A stretch of DNA of 38,592 nt from the NCBI GenBank assembly GCA_964655225.1, contig CAZZMB010000021.1, positions 1 through 38,592 of the forward strand, read 5' to 3'. Positions 17,116 through 26,105 of the stretch are shown in pieces (position 1 is the stretch's first letter; each line of letters starts with the position of its first letter). This DNA is from JAFMKE01 sp964655225. Lineage in GTDB: Bacteria; Bacteroidota; Bacteroidia; Chitinophagales; UBA8649. Below the pieces are notes generated by a model, which ran no database searches, was not told the origin of the DNA, and saw only the letters and a program-made list of their open reading frames with translations. Position numbers and translations under genes: made by a program.

Positions 17116-18374
17116 CACTATTTCTCAGCATAATATTTTTAATATTAAGTGCCGTATTCTCCGGTATGGAAATTGCCTTTATATCTTCAAACAAGCTGCG
17201 CATAGAACTGAACAAAGAAACAGGAAATTTAGCCAGCAAAGTTATTGGAGAATTTAATGAAGAGGCTCCAACGTTCATTACGGCCTTGTTAATAATGAAT
17301 AATATAGCCCTTGTTCTGTTTAGTTCTTTTGCCTCAACGTTAATAGCAGATGAATTCAGCACCTATACGGGCTTGTTATTGTTGATTATTCAAACCCTAT
17401 TAACTACCTTGTTTGTGCTTATTTTTGGTGAATTTTTTCCCAAAGCACTCTTTAGAATTTCTCCCTATCGAGCCTTATCTTTTTTCGTTGTTCCTTTTAA
17501 ATATTCTATCTACTGGTTTCCCTTGAAACAAATTGCAGGTATATTTTCTTGGCTATCAAGCCAAATGATTAAGCTACTGATGCCGCAAAAATATAATGAA
17601 AATCAAGTTGGTTTTTCCTCTATAGATTTAGAATATTATATTAAAGAACTCGCTGCAGGTCATCAAGGAGTTGATGAGGATGACGAAATTAATAGCGATA
17701 TTTTTGAAAAAGCATTATACCTCAAAGATACCAAGGTAAAAGAGTGTATGATTCCACGAACGGAGTTGTACGGGGTAGATAAAAATTCAAGCTTTGAAGA
17801 ACTGAAGATTAAATTCATTGAAACACGGCTTTCGCGACTTTTAGTGTACGAGGAAAACATTGACAATGTGATTGGGTACATTCATCACATCGATATTATT
17901 AAGAAGCAAGAGTCATTGATGGAAAACATCTATTCGATATTAGTCGTTCCCGAGCATATGAACGCCCGAGACTTACTTACTCAGTTTACTAAGGAACATA
18001 AAAGCATGGCCCACGTAGTGGATGAATATGGCGGAACTGCAGGATTAGTAACCTTAGAGGATTTGATAGAAGAAATTTTCGGTGAAATTCAAGATGAGCA
18101 TGATGAAGATGAATTTGTCGAAAAAAAGCTTAACCACCATGAATACATATTTTCTGGACGACTTGAAATCGATTATATCAATGAAAAATATAAGCTTGAT
18201 TTGCCCAATGGAGACTATGAGACCTTAGCAGGTTTTGTTGTGGTGAACCACGAAGATATTCCGAATGTAAATGAAACGGTGTTCATCGAAAACTTTGAAA
18301 TTCTAATTACGGAAGCCACTGAAAATCGGATTGAAACATTGCAAATTAAAAAACATCCGAAAGACGATGATTAA
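17112..18374 (+). CDS. CNNM/CorC-HlyC family transporter (hemolysin family protein)
   Basis: 420-residue inner-membrane protein. An N-terminal DUF21/CNNM membrane domain (about residues 1-190) starts with the typical SAVFSGMEIAFISSNKLR. A pair of CBS domains follows (about 205-325; the segment VVDEYGGTAGLVTLEDLIEE closes the pair), then a C-terminal CorC_HlyC domain (about 340-415). Family members take part in magnesium or cobalt export and resistance; the name hemolysin is historical. It overlaps the preceding small membrane gene by 4 nt and the following panC by 8 nt. In some Bacteroidota a related protein is called GldE and sits with gldD; no such neighbour is seen here. Confidence 0.9.
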   Translation: MTLFLSIIFLILSAVFSGMEIAFISSNKLRIELNKETGNLASKVIGEFNEEAPTFITALLIMNNIALVLFSSFASTLIADEFSTYTGLLLLIIQTLLTTLFVLIFGEFFPKALFRISPYRALSFFVVPFKYSIYWFPLKQIAGIFSWLSSQMIKLLMPQKYNENQVGFSSIDLEYYIKELAAGHQGVDEDDEINSDIFEKALYLKDTKVKECMIPRTELYGVDKNSSFEELKIKFIETRLSRLLVYEENIDNVIGYIHHIDIIKKQESLMENIYSILVVPEHMNARDLLTQFTKEHKSMAHVVDEYGGTAGLVTLEDLIEEIFGEIQDEHDEDEFVEKKLNHHEYIFSGRLEIDYINEKYKLDLPNGDYETLAGFVVVNHEDIPNVNETVFIENFEILITEATENRIETLQIKKHPKDDD

Positions 18375-19203
18375 GTATAAAAGTGCTTTTCACCTCAATA
18401 AGTTTATTCAAAAACAAAAAAAGTTAGGTAAGACAGTCGGCTTCATTCCTACCATGGGAGCTCTGCATAAAGGCCACTTGTCCTTAATTCAAGCTGCAAA
18501 AAACGAATGCGATATTGCAGTGTGCAGTTTATTTGTTAATCCAACGCAGTTTAATAAGGCTACTGACTTAGAAAAATATCCAAGAAACCTTGATGCTGAC
18601 TCAGCTTTGTTAGAAAGTGTGGCTTGCGATGTGCTTTTTAACCCCGCTGTTAAGACCATTTACCCCGATGGGATAGATCGGTTTAAAGCGCCTAATGTAG
18701 GGGATATGTTGAACGTTTTAGAGGGAGAGCATCGGCCGGGGCACTTCCAAGGAGTTATGCAAGTGATTTCCTTATTATTAGACATCATTGACCCCACCCA
18801 GCTCTACATGGGATTGAAAGATTTTCAGCAATTTGCGATTTGTAGTAAAATGGTTGAAATGCAAGGACGAGCTGTTGAAATGAGAGGCGTGCCTACCGTT
18901 AGAGAGGCAAATGGACTGGCAATGAGCTCGAGAAATGAACGAGTAAGCGATGCTGCAAAAAATAGGGCTGGAATAATTCATGAAAGCTTAAAGCTGGTAA
19001 AAGATAATTTAGGTAACTATTCGATTATCGAGCTCAAAAATATGGCCAAAAAACACATCAATTCGCTGGAAGGAGGAGAACTTGAGTATTTTGAAATTGT
19101 AAGTCAAAAAACCTTAAGAGCACCTCAAAAAGATGAAGGATTGATTGCATTATGTGCGGTTTGGATAGAAGGTATTCGACTCATAGACAATATAATTTTA
19201 TGA
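18367..19203 (+). CDS. panC: Pantoate--beta-alanine ligase (pantothenate synthetase)
   Basis: 278-residue enzyme joining pantoate and beta-alanine with ATP to make pantothenate. The nucleotide-binding motifs TMGALHKGH (HIGH-like) and VNPTQF appear in the N-terminal half, with MGLKDFQQ and the KMS-like MSSRN segment further on. The ATG at 18367 fits the usual N-terminus and overlaps the CNNM stop by 8 nt; a longer frame from 18331 would add 12 residues and overlap more, so I rejected it. panD follows after 22 nt and supplies beta-alanine, so these two genes cover the beta-alanine branch. panB is not in the window. Confidence 0.95.
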   Translation: MIKYKSAFHLNKFIQKQKKLGKTVGFIPTMGALHKGHLSLIQAAKNECDIAVCSLFVNPTQFNKATDLEKYPRNLDADSALLESVACDVLFNPAVKTIYPDGIDRFKAPNVGDMLNVLEGEHRPGHFQGVMQVISLLLDIIDPTQLYMGLKDFQQFAICSKMVEMQGRAVEMRGVPTVREANGLAMSSRNERVSDAAKNRAGIIHESLKLVKDNLGNYSIIELKNMAKKHINSLEGGELEYFEIVSQKTLRAPQKDEGLIALCAVWIEGIRLIDNIIL

Positions 19204-19213
19204 TTAACTTACT

Positions 19214-19221
19214 TACCTTTG
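19214..19221 (+). promoter_or_regulatory. -7 promoter box for panD (TACCTTTG)
   Basis: TACCTTTG is a full TAnnTTTG match ending only 4 nt before the panD ATG, within the 22-nt panC-panD spacer. If active it would give an internal promoter with a leaderless or near-leaderless panD mRNA. No -33 TTG is present. Confidence 0.45.
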
Positions 19222-19225
19222 CATC

Positions 19226-19570
19226 ATGAAATTACAAGTATTCAAATCTAAAATACACAGAGTAAGAGTTACACAAGCTGAGTTAAATTATATTGGCAGT
19301 ATAACCATTGATGAAGATTTGATGGATGCTGCAAATATTATTGAAAATGAGCGAGTGCAGATTGTGAATGTGAATAATGGTGAGCGGCTAGAAACATATG
19401 TAATAAAAGGAGAAAGAAGCTCGGGTACGATATGCTTAAATGGACCCGCAGCTAGGAAAGTGGCAGTAGATGATGTCATTATAATTATCTCATACGGCTA
19501 TATAGAACAAACTGAGGCAAAATCTCACGTCCCTGTTACCATTCACCCGAACGAGAATAATATGCTCTAG
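19226..19570 (+). CDS. panD: Aspartate 1-decarboxylase
   Basis: 114-residue pyruvoyl enzyme making beta-alanine from L-aspartate. The self-cleavage site Gly24-Ser25 is present in NYIGSITID, where Ser25 becomes the pyruvoyl group. The flanking KSKIHRVRVTQAEL and the later SGTICLNGPAAR segment are typical. Length is slightly below the usual 116-126. A very AT-rich spacer with a -7 box separates it from panC. It is followed after 21 nt by a YbhN-like membrane protein, an arrangement I recall from other Bacteroidota (not checked). Confidence 0.95.
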   Translation: MKLQVFKSKIHRVRVTQAELNYIGSITIDEDLMDAANIIENERVQIVNVNNGERLETYVIKGERSSGTICLNGPAARKVAVDDVIIIISYGYIEQTEAKSHVPVTIHPNENNML

Positions 19571-19591
19571 TAAATTTTTACTAAATCTAAG

Positions 19592-20317
19592 ATGTCTGTG
19601 AATTCTTTTATAAAATCCCTGCTAAAAATTAGCGTACCGCTCGGCTTCGGTATATTTCTAATTTATTTGTTTTACCGAAAGCTAAGTCCCTCAGATATTG
19701 AAGACATGAAGTTAGCTGTAAAAACGGCTAATTATTGGTGGTTATTATTTTCTGTATTTTTTACCCTGCTCAGTCAATCTATTCGCGCACTTCGCTGGAA
19801 AGCATTAATCGGGGCTACCGGTTATCCAATTACCTTTATTCGAGCATTTAATGCCATAAGCGTCAATAACTTGGTTAATATTGGAATTCCTAGAGCGGGA
19901 GAAATTGCACGTTGCGGTGTGCTTGCTGCCTGCGATGGAATACCTGTTAATAAAAGTATAGGAACAGTGGTCAATGAGCGTATTATTGACATGGTCATGC
20001 TCCTATTGGTTGGGTTTATGGCTTTCTTTTTCCAGTATACAATCTTTATGGATTTTTACACCGAACATTTAGCCGAGCCGCTTAACCCCTTGATTGAATG
20101 GTTATTCACCCACCCTGTTACTGCAGGAAGTTTTTTTATATTTATTTCCTTGTTAGGCTTATTTATTTTAAACAAGCTACTCAAGTTAAGCAATAATGCC
20201 TCGACTCGAATTGGTAAAGTGGTCCAAGGTTTTAAAGACGGGATTCTATCTATTTTTAGGTTGGAAAAGCCTTTTGTCTTTGTTGTGCAAACTTTATTGA
20301 TTTGGATCTGTTATTTT
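19592..20317 (+). CDS. YbhN/LPG-synthase-like flippase-domain membrane protein, 3' part lost in gap
   Basis: The first 242 residues of a UPF0104/lysylphosphatidylglycerol synthase TM-like membrane protein. Helices are visible at about residues 12-30, 46-62, 130-155 and 178-198. The conserved SVNNLVNIGIPRAGEIARC segment and the VVNERIIDMVML stretch are diagnostic. Family members have about 310-340 residues, so roughly 70-100 residues are missing into the run of Ns. The frame happens to run through the Ns into the next gene, giving a false fusion; the two parts are separate proteins. Function is unknown, possibly moving a lipid or polyprenyl carrier. Confidence 0.85.
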
Positions 20318-20417
20318 NNNNNNNNNNNNNNNNNNNNNNNNNNNNNNNNNNNNNNNNNNNNNNNNNNNNNNNNNNNNNNNNNNNNNNNNNNNNNNNNNNN
20401 NNNNNNNNNNNNNNNNN
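20318..20417. other. Assembly gap (100 Ns)
   Basis: Exactly 100 unknown bases, the conventional placeholder for a scaffold gap of unknown size. It removes the C-terminus of the YbhN-like protein and the N-terminus of RfaE2. From family lengths the real missing sequence is probably around 250-400 nt, more than the Ns suggest, and might hold more. Confidence 0.98.
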
Positions 20418-20854
20418 ACCTTGTCGCTCGATGGAGAGTGAAAAGTAATCGCATTGTATTTACAAATGGTTGTTTCGACATTCTCCATGCTGGGCATCTT
20501 CATACCTTAAAAGAAGCATTAAAATTAGGTGATAAACTTATTGTAGGTATTAATAGCGACCTATCTGTTAAACGCTTAAAAGGCGAGGATAGACCCCTAA
20601 TCAATGAGCACGATCGAGCAGAGCTGATTGCCTCAATGGCAATTGTGGATGCTGTAGTCATTTTTGATGAAGACACGCCATTAAACCTTGTTAAGGTAGC
20701 CATTCCTGATGTCCTTGTAAAAGGGGGTGATTGGAAAGTCAAAGAAATAGTTGGCGGAGAATTTGTACAGCAAGCGGGAGGTGATGTCGTTTCCATACCT
20801 TTTGTTTCTAATCAATCCTCTTCGCAGATCATTCAAAAAATAAAAAACCTTTAA
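20418..20854 (+). CDS. rfaE2: D-glycero-beta-D-manno-heptose 1-phosphate adenylyltransferase (5' end missing)
   Basis: The last 144 residues of a stand-alone RfaE2/HldE C-domain cytidylyltransferase-like enzyme that makes ADP-heptose for lipopolysaccharide core. The nucleotidyltransferase motif FTNGCFDILHAGH contains the HxGH-type signature. INSDLSVKRLKGEDRP and VKGGDW are also diagnostic. About 12-20 N-terminal residues, including the start, lie in the gap. It ends 1 nt before metH. As a separate gene rather than fused to the RfaE1 kinase, it implies that a kinase gene exists elsewhere. Confidence 0.93.
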
Positions 20855-20855
20855 C

Positions 20856-23501
20856 ATGAGCCGTGCCTTGCAATTATCTGGATTAGAGCCTTTGGTAGTG
20901 TATGAAGGATCGAATTTCATCAATATCGGTGAGCGGACGAATGTAACGGGCTCGAGAAAGTTTTTACGCTTAATTAAAACTGAACAGCATGAAGAAGCCC
21001 TGTCTGTAGCATTAGATCAGGTAAGAGGTGGAGCTCAAGTATTAGATGTAAACATGGACGAAGGGATGTTGGACGGAGTACAAGCGATGACAACATTTCT
21101 TCACTTGATAGCGTCAGAACCTGAAATTTCCCGAATTCCTATCATGATTGATAGTTCAAAGTGGGAAATAATTGAAGAAGGGCTTAAATGTGTTCAAGGT
21201 AAATGCATTGTAAATTCTATCTCCTTAAAAGAAGGCAAAAAAATATTTATTGAGCAGGCACAAAAAGTAAAAATGTATGGTGCCGCAACGATTGTCATGG
21301 CCTTTGACGAAGATGGTCAAGCAGACACCTACCAGAGAAGAATCGATATTTGTAAGAGAAGCTATGATATCTTGGTTAATGAGGTCGGTTTCCCTGCCGC
21401 TGATATTATTTTCGATCCCAATATCTTTCCTGTAGCTACAGGTTTGGAAGAACATAGAAATTATGCATTAGACTTCTTTAAAGCCACCAACTGGATAAAA
21501 AACAATCTACCGGGAGCTAAAGTAAGTGGAGGGGTTAGTAATGTTTCTTTTTCGTTTAGAGGAAATAATACCGTACGCGAAGCCATGCATTCCTCGTTTT
21601 TATACCATGCCATTAAAAATGGAATGGATATGGGGATTGTAAATCCCGCGATGTTGGAAATATACAGTGATATTCCCAAAGAACTGCTCGATCGAGTAGA
21701 AGATGTTTTGTTAAATAGACGGGAAGATGCTACGGAGCGTCTCTTGGATTTTGCAGAGAGTGTAAAAGGTAATACCAAGGAAAAGAAAGTGGATGAGGCT
21801 TGGCGTTCGATGGATGTAAGTAAAAGGCTGGGACATGCCTTAGTCAAAGGGATTGTTGAATTCATTGACCAAGACACCGAAGAAGCTAGACAAATGTTTG
21901 ACAAACCATTAAGCGTTATTGAAGGGCCTTTGATGGACGGAATGAATGTTGTGGGCGACTTATTTGGTGAAGGAAAAATGTTCCTGCCTCAGGTAGTAAA
22001 GTCAGCTCGAGTAATGAAAAAAGCCGTAGCGTATCTAATGCCCTACCTCGAGGAAGATAAAGCTGAAAGCAGCAGCCGTGGAAAAGTTCTGATGGCAACC
22101 GTCAAAGGCGATGTTCACGATATTGGCAAAAATATCGTTGGGGTTGTAATGGCTTGCAATGGTTTTGAAGTTATTGATCTTGGTGTAATGGTCCCCGCAG
22201 AAAAAATATTAGATGAGGCAAGAAAACAAGAAGTAGATGTTATCGGATTAAGTGGATTAATCACTCCTTCTTTAGATGAAATGGTTCATGTAGCCAAAGA
22301 GATGGAGCGCGAAGGATTTAATCTTCCCCTTTTAATTGGTGGTGCCACAACCTCTAAAATACATACTGCAGTCAAAATAGACGAGCACTATAAAAAGGGT
22401 CAAGCCATTTATGTGCTTGATGCATCTCGCTCAGTTCCTGTAGTAGAGAAATTGCTTGGTGACCTAAAAGAGTCTTTTATTGGTGATATCCAAACGGAGT
22501 ATGTAGACATGAGAGAGGCTTATAAAAACCGCAAGCCCAATGTTAAATATGTAAGTTTGGAAAGTGCTCGAAAAAACAAACCAGCGATTGAATTTAATCA
22601 AATTTCCGAACCGAACTTGAAAGGAATTAAGGTGTTAGACCACTTTGATTTAGCTGAATTACGCCCATATATTGACTGGAGTCCATTTTTTAATACCTGG
22701 GAAATGAAAGGTAGTTATCCTCGTATATTACAAAGCGAGAAGTATGGCGTCGAAGCGAGAAAATTGTTTGAAGATGCCAATGAAATGCTCGATCAAATAA
22801 TTGAAGAAAACTGGCTCGAGGCAAGAGCTGTTTTTGGCATGTTTCCAGCGAAAAGCAATGGGGATGATATAATCCTAAAAAAAGGGGAGGAAGAGTTGAC
22901 CCTGCATTTTATGCGCCAACAAGCAGAAAAGAAAACGGGAAGTTACAACATGTGTTTAGCGGACTATATTTCACCAGATACAGATGATTATATCGGCGCG
23001 TTTGCTGTAACAACAGGGATTGGTATTGAATCTAGGGTAAAGGGTTTTGAAGCTGACCACAATGACTATAAGAGCATAATGATTAAGGCTTTAGCCGATC
23101 GACTGGCTGAAGCTTTTGCCGAATACTTGCATTTACTTGTCCGAAAAGACTATTGGGGATACGATGACACCGAGCATTTAAGCAAAGAGGATTTAATCAA
23201 GGAAAAATACCGAGGAATTCGTCCAGCTCCCGGCTACGCTGCATGTCCTGATCATACGGAAAAAGCCAGCCTATGGAATATTCTTGAGGCGGAGCAGCAT
23301 ACCGGAATTACCCTAACTGAAAGTTTTGCTATGTATCCAGCTGCTTCGGTAAGCGGATGGTATTTTGCACATCCTGATGCAAGGTACTTTGGCGTGGGTC
23401 GAATAGGTAAAGACCAAGTAGAAAGCTTAGCAAGCAGAAAATCAATGGACTTAAAAGTCTTAGAAAAATGGTTGTCTGTTAATGTCAACTATGAAGTTTA
23501 G
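20856..23501 (+). CDS. metH: Methionine synthase, cobalamin-dependent, lacking the homocysteine domain
   Basis: 881-residue C-terminal three-quarters of MetH. The pterin-binding (5-methyltetrahydrofolate) domain starts at once with NIGERTNVTGSRKF (about residues 23-290). The cobalamin cap follows (about 300-395), then the B12-binding domain with Asp419-x-His421-x-x-Gly424, whose His is the lower cobalt ligand. The SAM-dependent reactivation domain is at about 550-881 (RPAPGYAACPDHTEK, YPAASVSGWY). The N-terminal homocysteine-binding barrel (about 330 residues with a Cys zinc site) is absent. In many Bacteroidota it is a separate gene, and none is adjacent here. It starts 1 nt after rfaE2. The start is well placed, so this is a split enzyme, not a truncation. 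Confidence 0.95.
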   Translation: MSRALQLSGLEPLVVYEGSNFINIGERTNVTGSRKFLRLIKTEQHEEALSVALDQVRGGAQVLDVNMDEGMLDGVQAMTTFLHLIASEPEISRIPIMIDSSKWEIIEEGLKCVQGKCIVNSISLKEGKKIFIEQAQKVKMYGAATIVMAFDEDGQADTYQRRIDICKRSYDILVNEVGFPAADIIFDPNIFPVATGLEEHRNYALDFFKATNWIKNNLPGAKVSGGVSNVSFSFRGNNTVREAMHSSFLYHAIKNGMDMGIVNPAMLEIYSDIPKELLDRVEDVLLNRREDATERLLDFAESVKGNTKEKKVDEAWRSMDVSKRLGHALVKGIVEFIDQDTEEARQMFDKPLSVIEGPLMDGMNVVGDLFGEGKMFLPQVVKSARVMKKAVAYLMPYLEEDKAESSSRGKVLMATVKGDVHDIGKNIVGVVMACNGFEVIDLGVMVPAEKILDEARKQEVDVIGLSGLITPSLDEMVHVAKEMEREGFNLPLLIGGATTSKIHTAVKIDEHYKKGQAIYVLDASRSVPVVEKLLGDLKESFIGDIQTEYVDMREAYKNRKPNVKYVSLESARKNKPAIEFNQISEPNLKGIKVLDHFDLAELRPYIDWSPFFNTWEMKGSYPRILQSEKYGVEARKLFEDANEMLDQIIEENWLEARAVFGMFPAKSNGDDIILKKGEEELTLHFMRQQAEKKTGSYNMCLADYISPDTDDYIGAFAVTTGIGIESRVKGFEADHNDYKSIMIKALADRLAEAFAEYLHLLVRKDYWGYDDTEHLSKEDLIKEKYRGIRPAPGYAACPDHTEKASLWNILEAEQHTGITLTESFAMYPAASVSGWYFAHPDARYFGVGRIGKDQVESLASRKSMDLKVLEKWLSVNVNYEV

Positions 23502-23535
23502 TAGCTGTTGAGCTCCACGCATACTTTATTCTCAT

Positions 23536-23543
23536 TACCTTTG
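23536..23543 (+). promoter_or_regulatory. -7 promoter box for the MscS gene (TACCTTTG)
   Basis: TACCTTTG is a full TAnnTTTG match, 5 nt before the ATG at 23549. A TTG at 23508-23510 lies 25 nt upstream, slightly wide. It predicts a near-leaderless transcript. Confidence 0.5.
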
Positions 23544-23548
23544 TACTT

Positions 23549-25054
23549 ATGAGAAAAAATTTCATAGTAATCCTAATCATTTGCATAGCCTCATCACAGG
23601 CTTTTTCGCAAAATCTATCAAGCCCGTACTTTACTATTTTTACGCACCTTGATTATCTTCAAAAAGAAAATTTTCAACCTGAAATATCAGCGAAAACCAT
23701 TCCTCTATCTGTCCAAGACAATGAAAAACGGATGGAACTGGCCATTCATTTAAAACAAGTTTTAGATGGCAAAGGGCTTTATATTTACATGAATAGGGTT
23801 CCTAATGATGTAAATTATATGGACACAATTCTTAATAAGAGGGTGTATGTGTTGAATCAATTAGAACCTAGAATTTATCTTGAAAAGGATAATGACAAAT
23901 GGTACTACTCACAAGAAACCATTAATAATCTAGATGAAATGTATGCTGAGGTTTTTCCTTTTGGCACCAAAACTTTTAGCAGACTCCTCCCGGTTAGCTT
24001 CGGAAACAAGCATTTACTCGGTCTTTATGTGTGGCAGTGGTTTGGTTTATTGTTGCTTATTACAATAGGAGGCGGGTTCTATATCCTGCTGCACAAAACC
24101 ATGAACATAGTCTTGCATTACACCGTTCATCGACAAGCTGTTGGAAGTAAGGAGAATGAAGAGACCTTAAAAAAACTTGCTAAGTCCTTTAGCCTCTTAA
24201 TTATCTATTATATTATTTCAATGATTGTCCCTAGCTTGCAATTACCTCCGCTCATTCTTCAATATGTCGTGAAGATTTTAACGATTTTATTAACTTTCTT
24301 AGGGGCTATTTTTTTAATAAAGGCTTTTGGCTTGATTCTATTTTATTTCAAAGCTCATGCAGAAAATACGAGCTCTAAATTTGATGATCAACTCCTGCCA
24401 ATTGTAAGCAAGTTATTCAAAATATTAGTAGGTATTGCCGCATTTTCTCTAGCACTAAAGCAACTAGGTGTTGACTTAACTGCAATTATAGCAGGTTTAT
24501 CCATTGGAGGTTTAGCGTTGGCTTTAGCTTCCCAGGATACGGTAAAAAACTTTATCGGAACAGTCACTATATTGATTGATCATCCATTTGAACTAGGTGA
24601 TTATATTGTAACTAATGGAACAGAGGGAACTGTTGAACAAGTCGGAATGCGTGCCACCAGGATTAGAACACCGCAGCAATCCTTGGCCTATATCCCGAAT
24701 GGCGAATTGTCCAATATGATTGTAGACAATTTAGGTTTGCGCGTTTTGAGGCGATGGAAATTAGTTATGGGTGTTGAATACGGGACCAAGCCAGTTGAAT
24801 TAGGGGAGTTTTGTGAACGAGCGAATGAAGTAATCAATTCAAACGAGTGGATAGCTTCTGAGAAAACCAGTGTAACGGTCAATGAGCTTGGCGCTTCTTC
24901 TATTAATATTTTAGCAAATATTTACCTAGATGTTACTTCATACAATACCGAATTAAATAGTAAACATGAACTATTACTTCAACTAATTTCCTTGGCAGAT
25001 GAAATGAACATCGGATTCGCTTTCCCAACACAGACCTTGCACATCAAGCAATGA
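23549..25054 (+). CDS. MscS-family mechanosensitive channel with periplasmic N-terminal domain
   Basis: 501-residue membrane protein. A Sec signal peptide (about residues 1-20, ending AFSQ) leads to a periplasmic domain of about 130 residues, then membrane helices at about 164-185, 208-230, 240-270 and 290-310. The MscS core follows. The Gly/Ala-rich pore helix (GLSIGGLALALASQDTVKNF) is at about 316-336. The beta domain and C-terminal alpha/beta domain follow. It should release solutes on hypo-osmotic shock, though conductance and gating are not predictable. It appears to be transcribed alone. Confidence 0.92.
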   Translation: MRKNFIVILIICIASSQAFSQNLSSPYFTIFTHLDYLQKENFQPEISAKTIPLSVQDNEKRMELAIHLKQVLDGKGLYIYMNRVPNDVNYMDTILNKRVYVLNQLEPRIYLEKDNDKWYYSQETINNLDEMYAEVFPFGTKTFSRLLPVSFGNKHLLGLYVWQWFGLLLLITIGGGFYILLHKTMNIVLHYTVHRQAVGSKENEETLKKLAKSFSLLIIYYIISMIVPSLQLPPLILQYVVKILTILLTFLGAIFLIKAFGLILFYFKAHAENTSSKFDDQLLPIVSKLFKILVGIAAFSLALKQLGVDLTAIIAGLSIGGLALALASQDTVKNFIGTVTILIDHPFELGDYIVTNGTEGTVEQVGMRATRIRTPQQSLAYIPNGELSNMIVDNLGLRVLRRWKLVMGVEYGTKPVELGEFCERANEVINSNEWIASEKTSVTVNELGASSINILANIYLDVTSYNTELNSKHELLLQLISLADEMNIGFAFPTQTLHIKQ

Positions 25055-25133
25055 GATAAAGGTCTCATCTTTTGGCTCGGGACAAATCCCTGTTGATAAT
25101 GTCCTTATATCAAATGTTGGACAACTATATAGA

Positions 25134-25162
25134 TTGAATAATCAAAAAATTAATTAATTTTG
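25134..25162 (+). promoter_or_regulatory. Promoter for the DUF1295-pssA-rsmI operon (TTG-N18-TAATTTTG)
   Basis: TTG at 25134-25136, an 18-nt spacer and TAATTTTG at 25155-25162 fit the full Bacteroidota sigma-ABfr consensus (TTG-N17-23-TAnnTTTG). The box ends 22 nt before the ATG at 25185. It is the best promoter match in the window. Confidence 0.65.
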
Positions 25163-25184
25163 AATAAACTAAACCTCCGTTATC

Positions 25185-26099
25185 ATGATCAGAACTGTAC
25201 TAATCTTAATTTTCACCATTATTATAGTGCCCTTAATTGCATATAAATATGGATCTCCTCTCACTGACCTGCAGGAAGAAACACTAATGGTTTTAGTCTA
25301 TACGTGTTTGGGTATAGCCTTAGCTGGATTTGTAACAGCAGAGCTCTCCAAAAACTATAGTCAAACAGATAAACTTTGGAGTTTAACTCCTATTTTATTC
25401 AGTTGGATTGCTGTGGTTTATAGTGATTGGAACCCTAGAATGATTTTAATTGCTATACCGGTAACTATTTGGGGCTTGCGATTAAGTTATAATTTTTACC
25501 GAAGGGGTGGTTACTCTATCAAGTTTTGGGAAGGAGAAGAAGATTATCGCTGGTCGGTTTTACAAGAAAAAGAACCTTTCAATAAAAAGTGGGTGTACAC
25601 CTTGTTTAACCTATTCTTTATTAGTTTGTATCAGCACTTCTTAATTTTATTGTTTACCCTCCCCATTATTCTATCAATGGAAAATACCGATATAGGCTTT
25701 TTTGATGTGATATTGGCCTTAATGATCCTAGGCCTAGTTTATATGGAAACAGTTGCAGACCAGCAGCAATACGACTATCAAACCGAAAAATATAAACGAA
25801 TAAATAATAATGAGAAGCTAGACGGCATCTATGCTAAAGGGTTCACGCATACAGGATTGTGGGCTATTATGCGTCACCCTAATTATGCAGCAGAACAAGC
25901 GATTTGGATTGTCTTTTACGGATTCAGTGTCACGGCAACAGGTGAAATCATTAATTGGAGTATAATAGGTGCGCTACTTTTATTAGTTTTGTTTAAGAGT
26001 AGTTCGGACTTTAGTGAAGGAATTTCAGAAGAAAAGTATCCGGAATACAGCAAATACCAAGCAAGTGTTGGTAGATTTATACCTAAGCTAAAACCTTAA
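25185..26099 (+). CDS. DUF1295 (steroid 5-alpha-reductase-like) membrane protein
   Basis: 304-residue inner-membrane protein with about seven hydrophobic segments. The C-terminal part carries the conserved MRHPNYAAEQAIW segment (beginning near residue 228), shared by DUF1295 and related NADPH-dependent reductases and isoprenylcysteine methyltransferases. Middle motifs such as LRLSYNFYRRGGY also fit DUF1295. The reaction in bacteria is not established. It is followed after 6 nt by pssA, hinting at a role in lipid metabolism, which is inference from position only. It is first in an operon with a well-formed promoter. Confidence 0.85.
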   Translation: MIRTVLILIFTIIIVPLIAYKYGSPLTDLQEETLMVLVYTCLGIALAGFVTAELSKNYSQTDKLWSLTPILFSWIAVVYSDWNPRMILIAIPVTIWGLRLSYNFYRRGGYSIKFWEGEEDYRWSVLQEKEPFNKKWVYTLFNLFFISLYQHFLILLFTLPIILSMENTDIGFFDVILALMILGLVYMETVADQQQYDYQTEKYKRINNNEKLDGIYAKGFTHTGLWAIMRHPNYAAEQAIWIVFYGFSVTATGEIINWSIIGALLLLVLFKSSSDFSEGISEEKYPEYSKYQASVGRFIPKLKP

Positions 26100-26105
26100 T
26101 ACTTA

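Noticed and set aside
18331..18366. Upstream extension of panC by 12 residues
   Set aside because: Would overlap the CNNM gene by 44 nt and does not resemble PanC; the ATG at 18367 matches the family start.
17112..18374. Naming the CNNM gene gldE
   Set aside because: GldE is a related gliding-motility protein, but the usual gldD neighbour is absent and the family has several paralogues, so the name is not justified.
21461..21904. 147-codon frame on the minus strand
   Set aside because: Lies antisense within metH; Ser-rich low-complexity translation with no recognisable motif.
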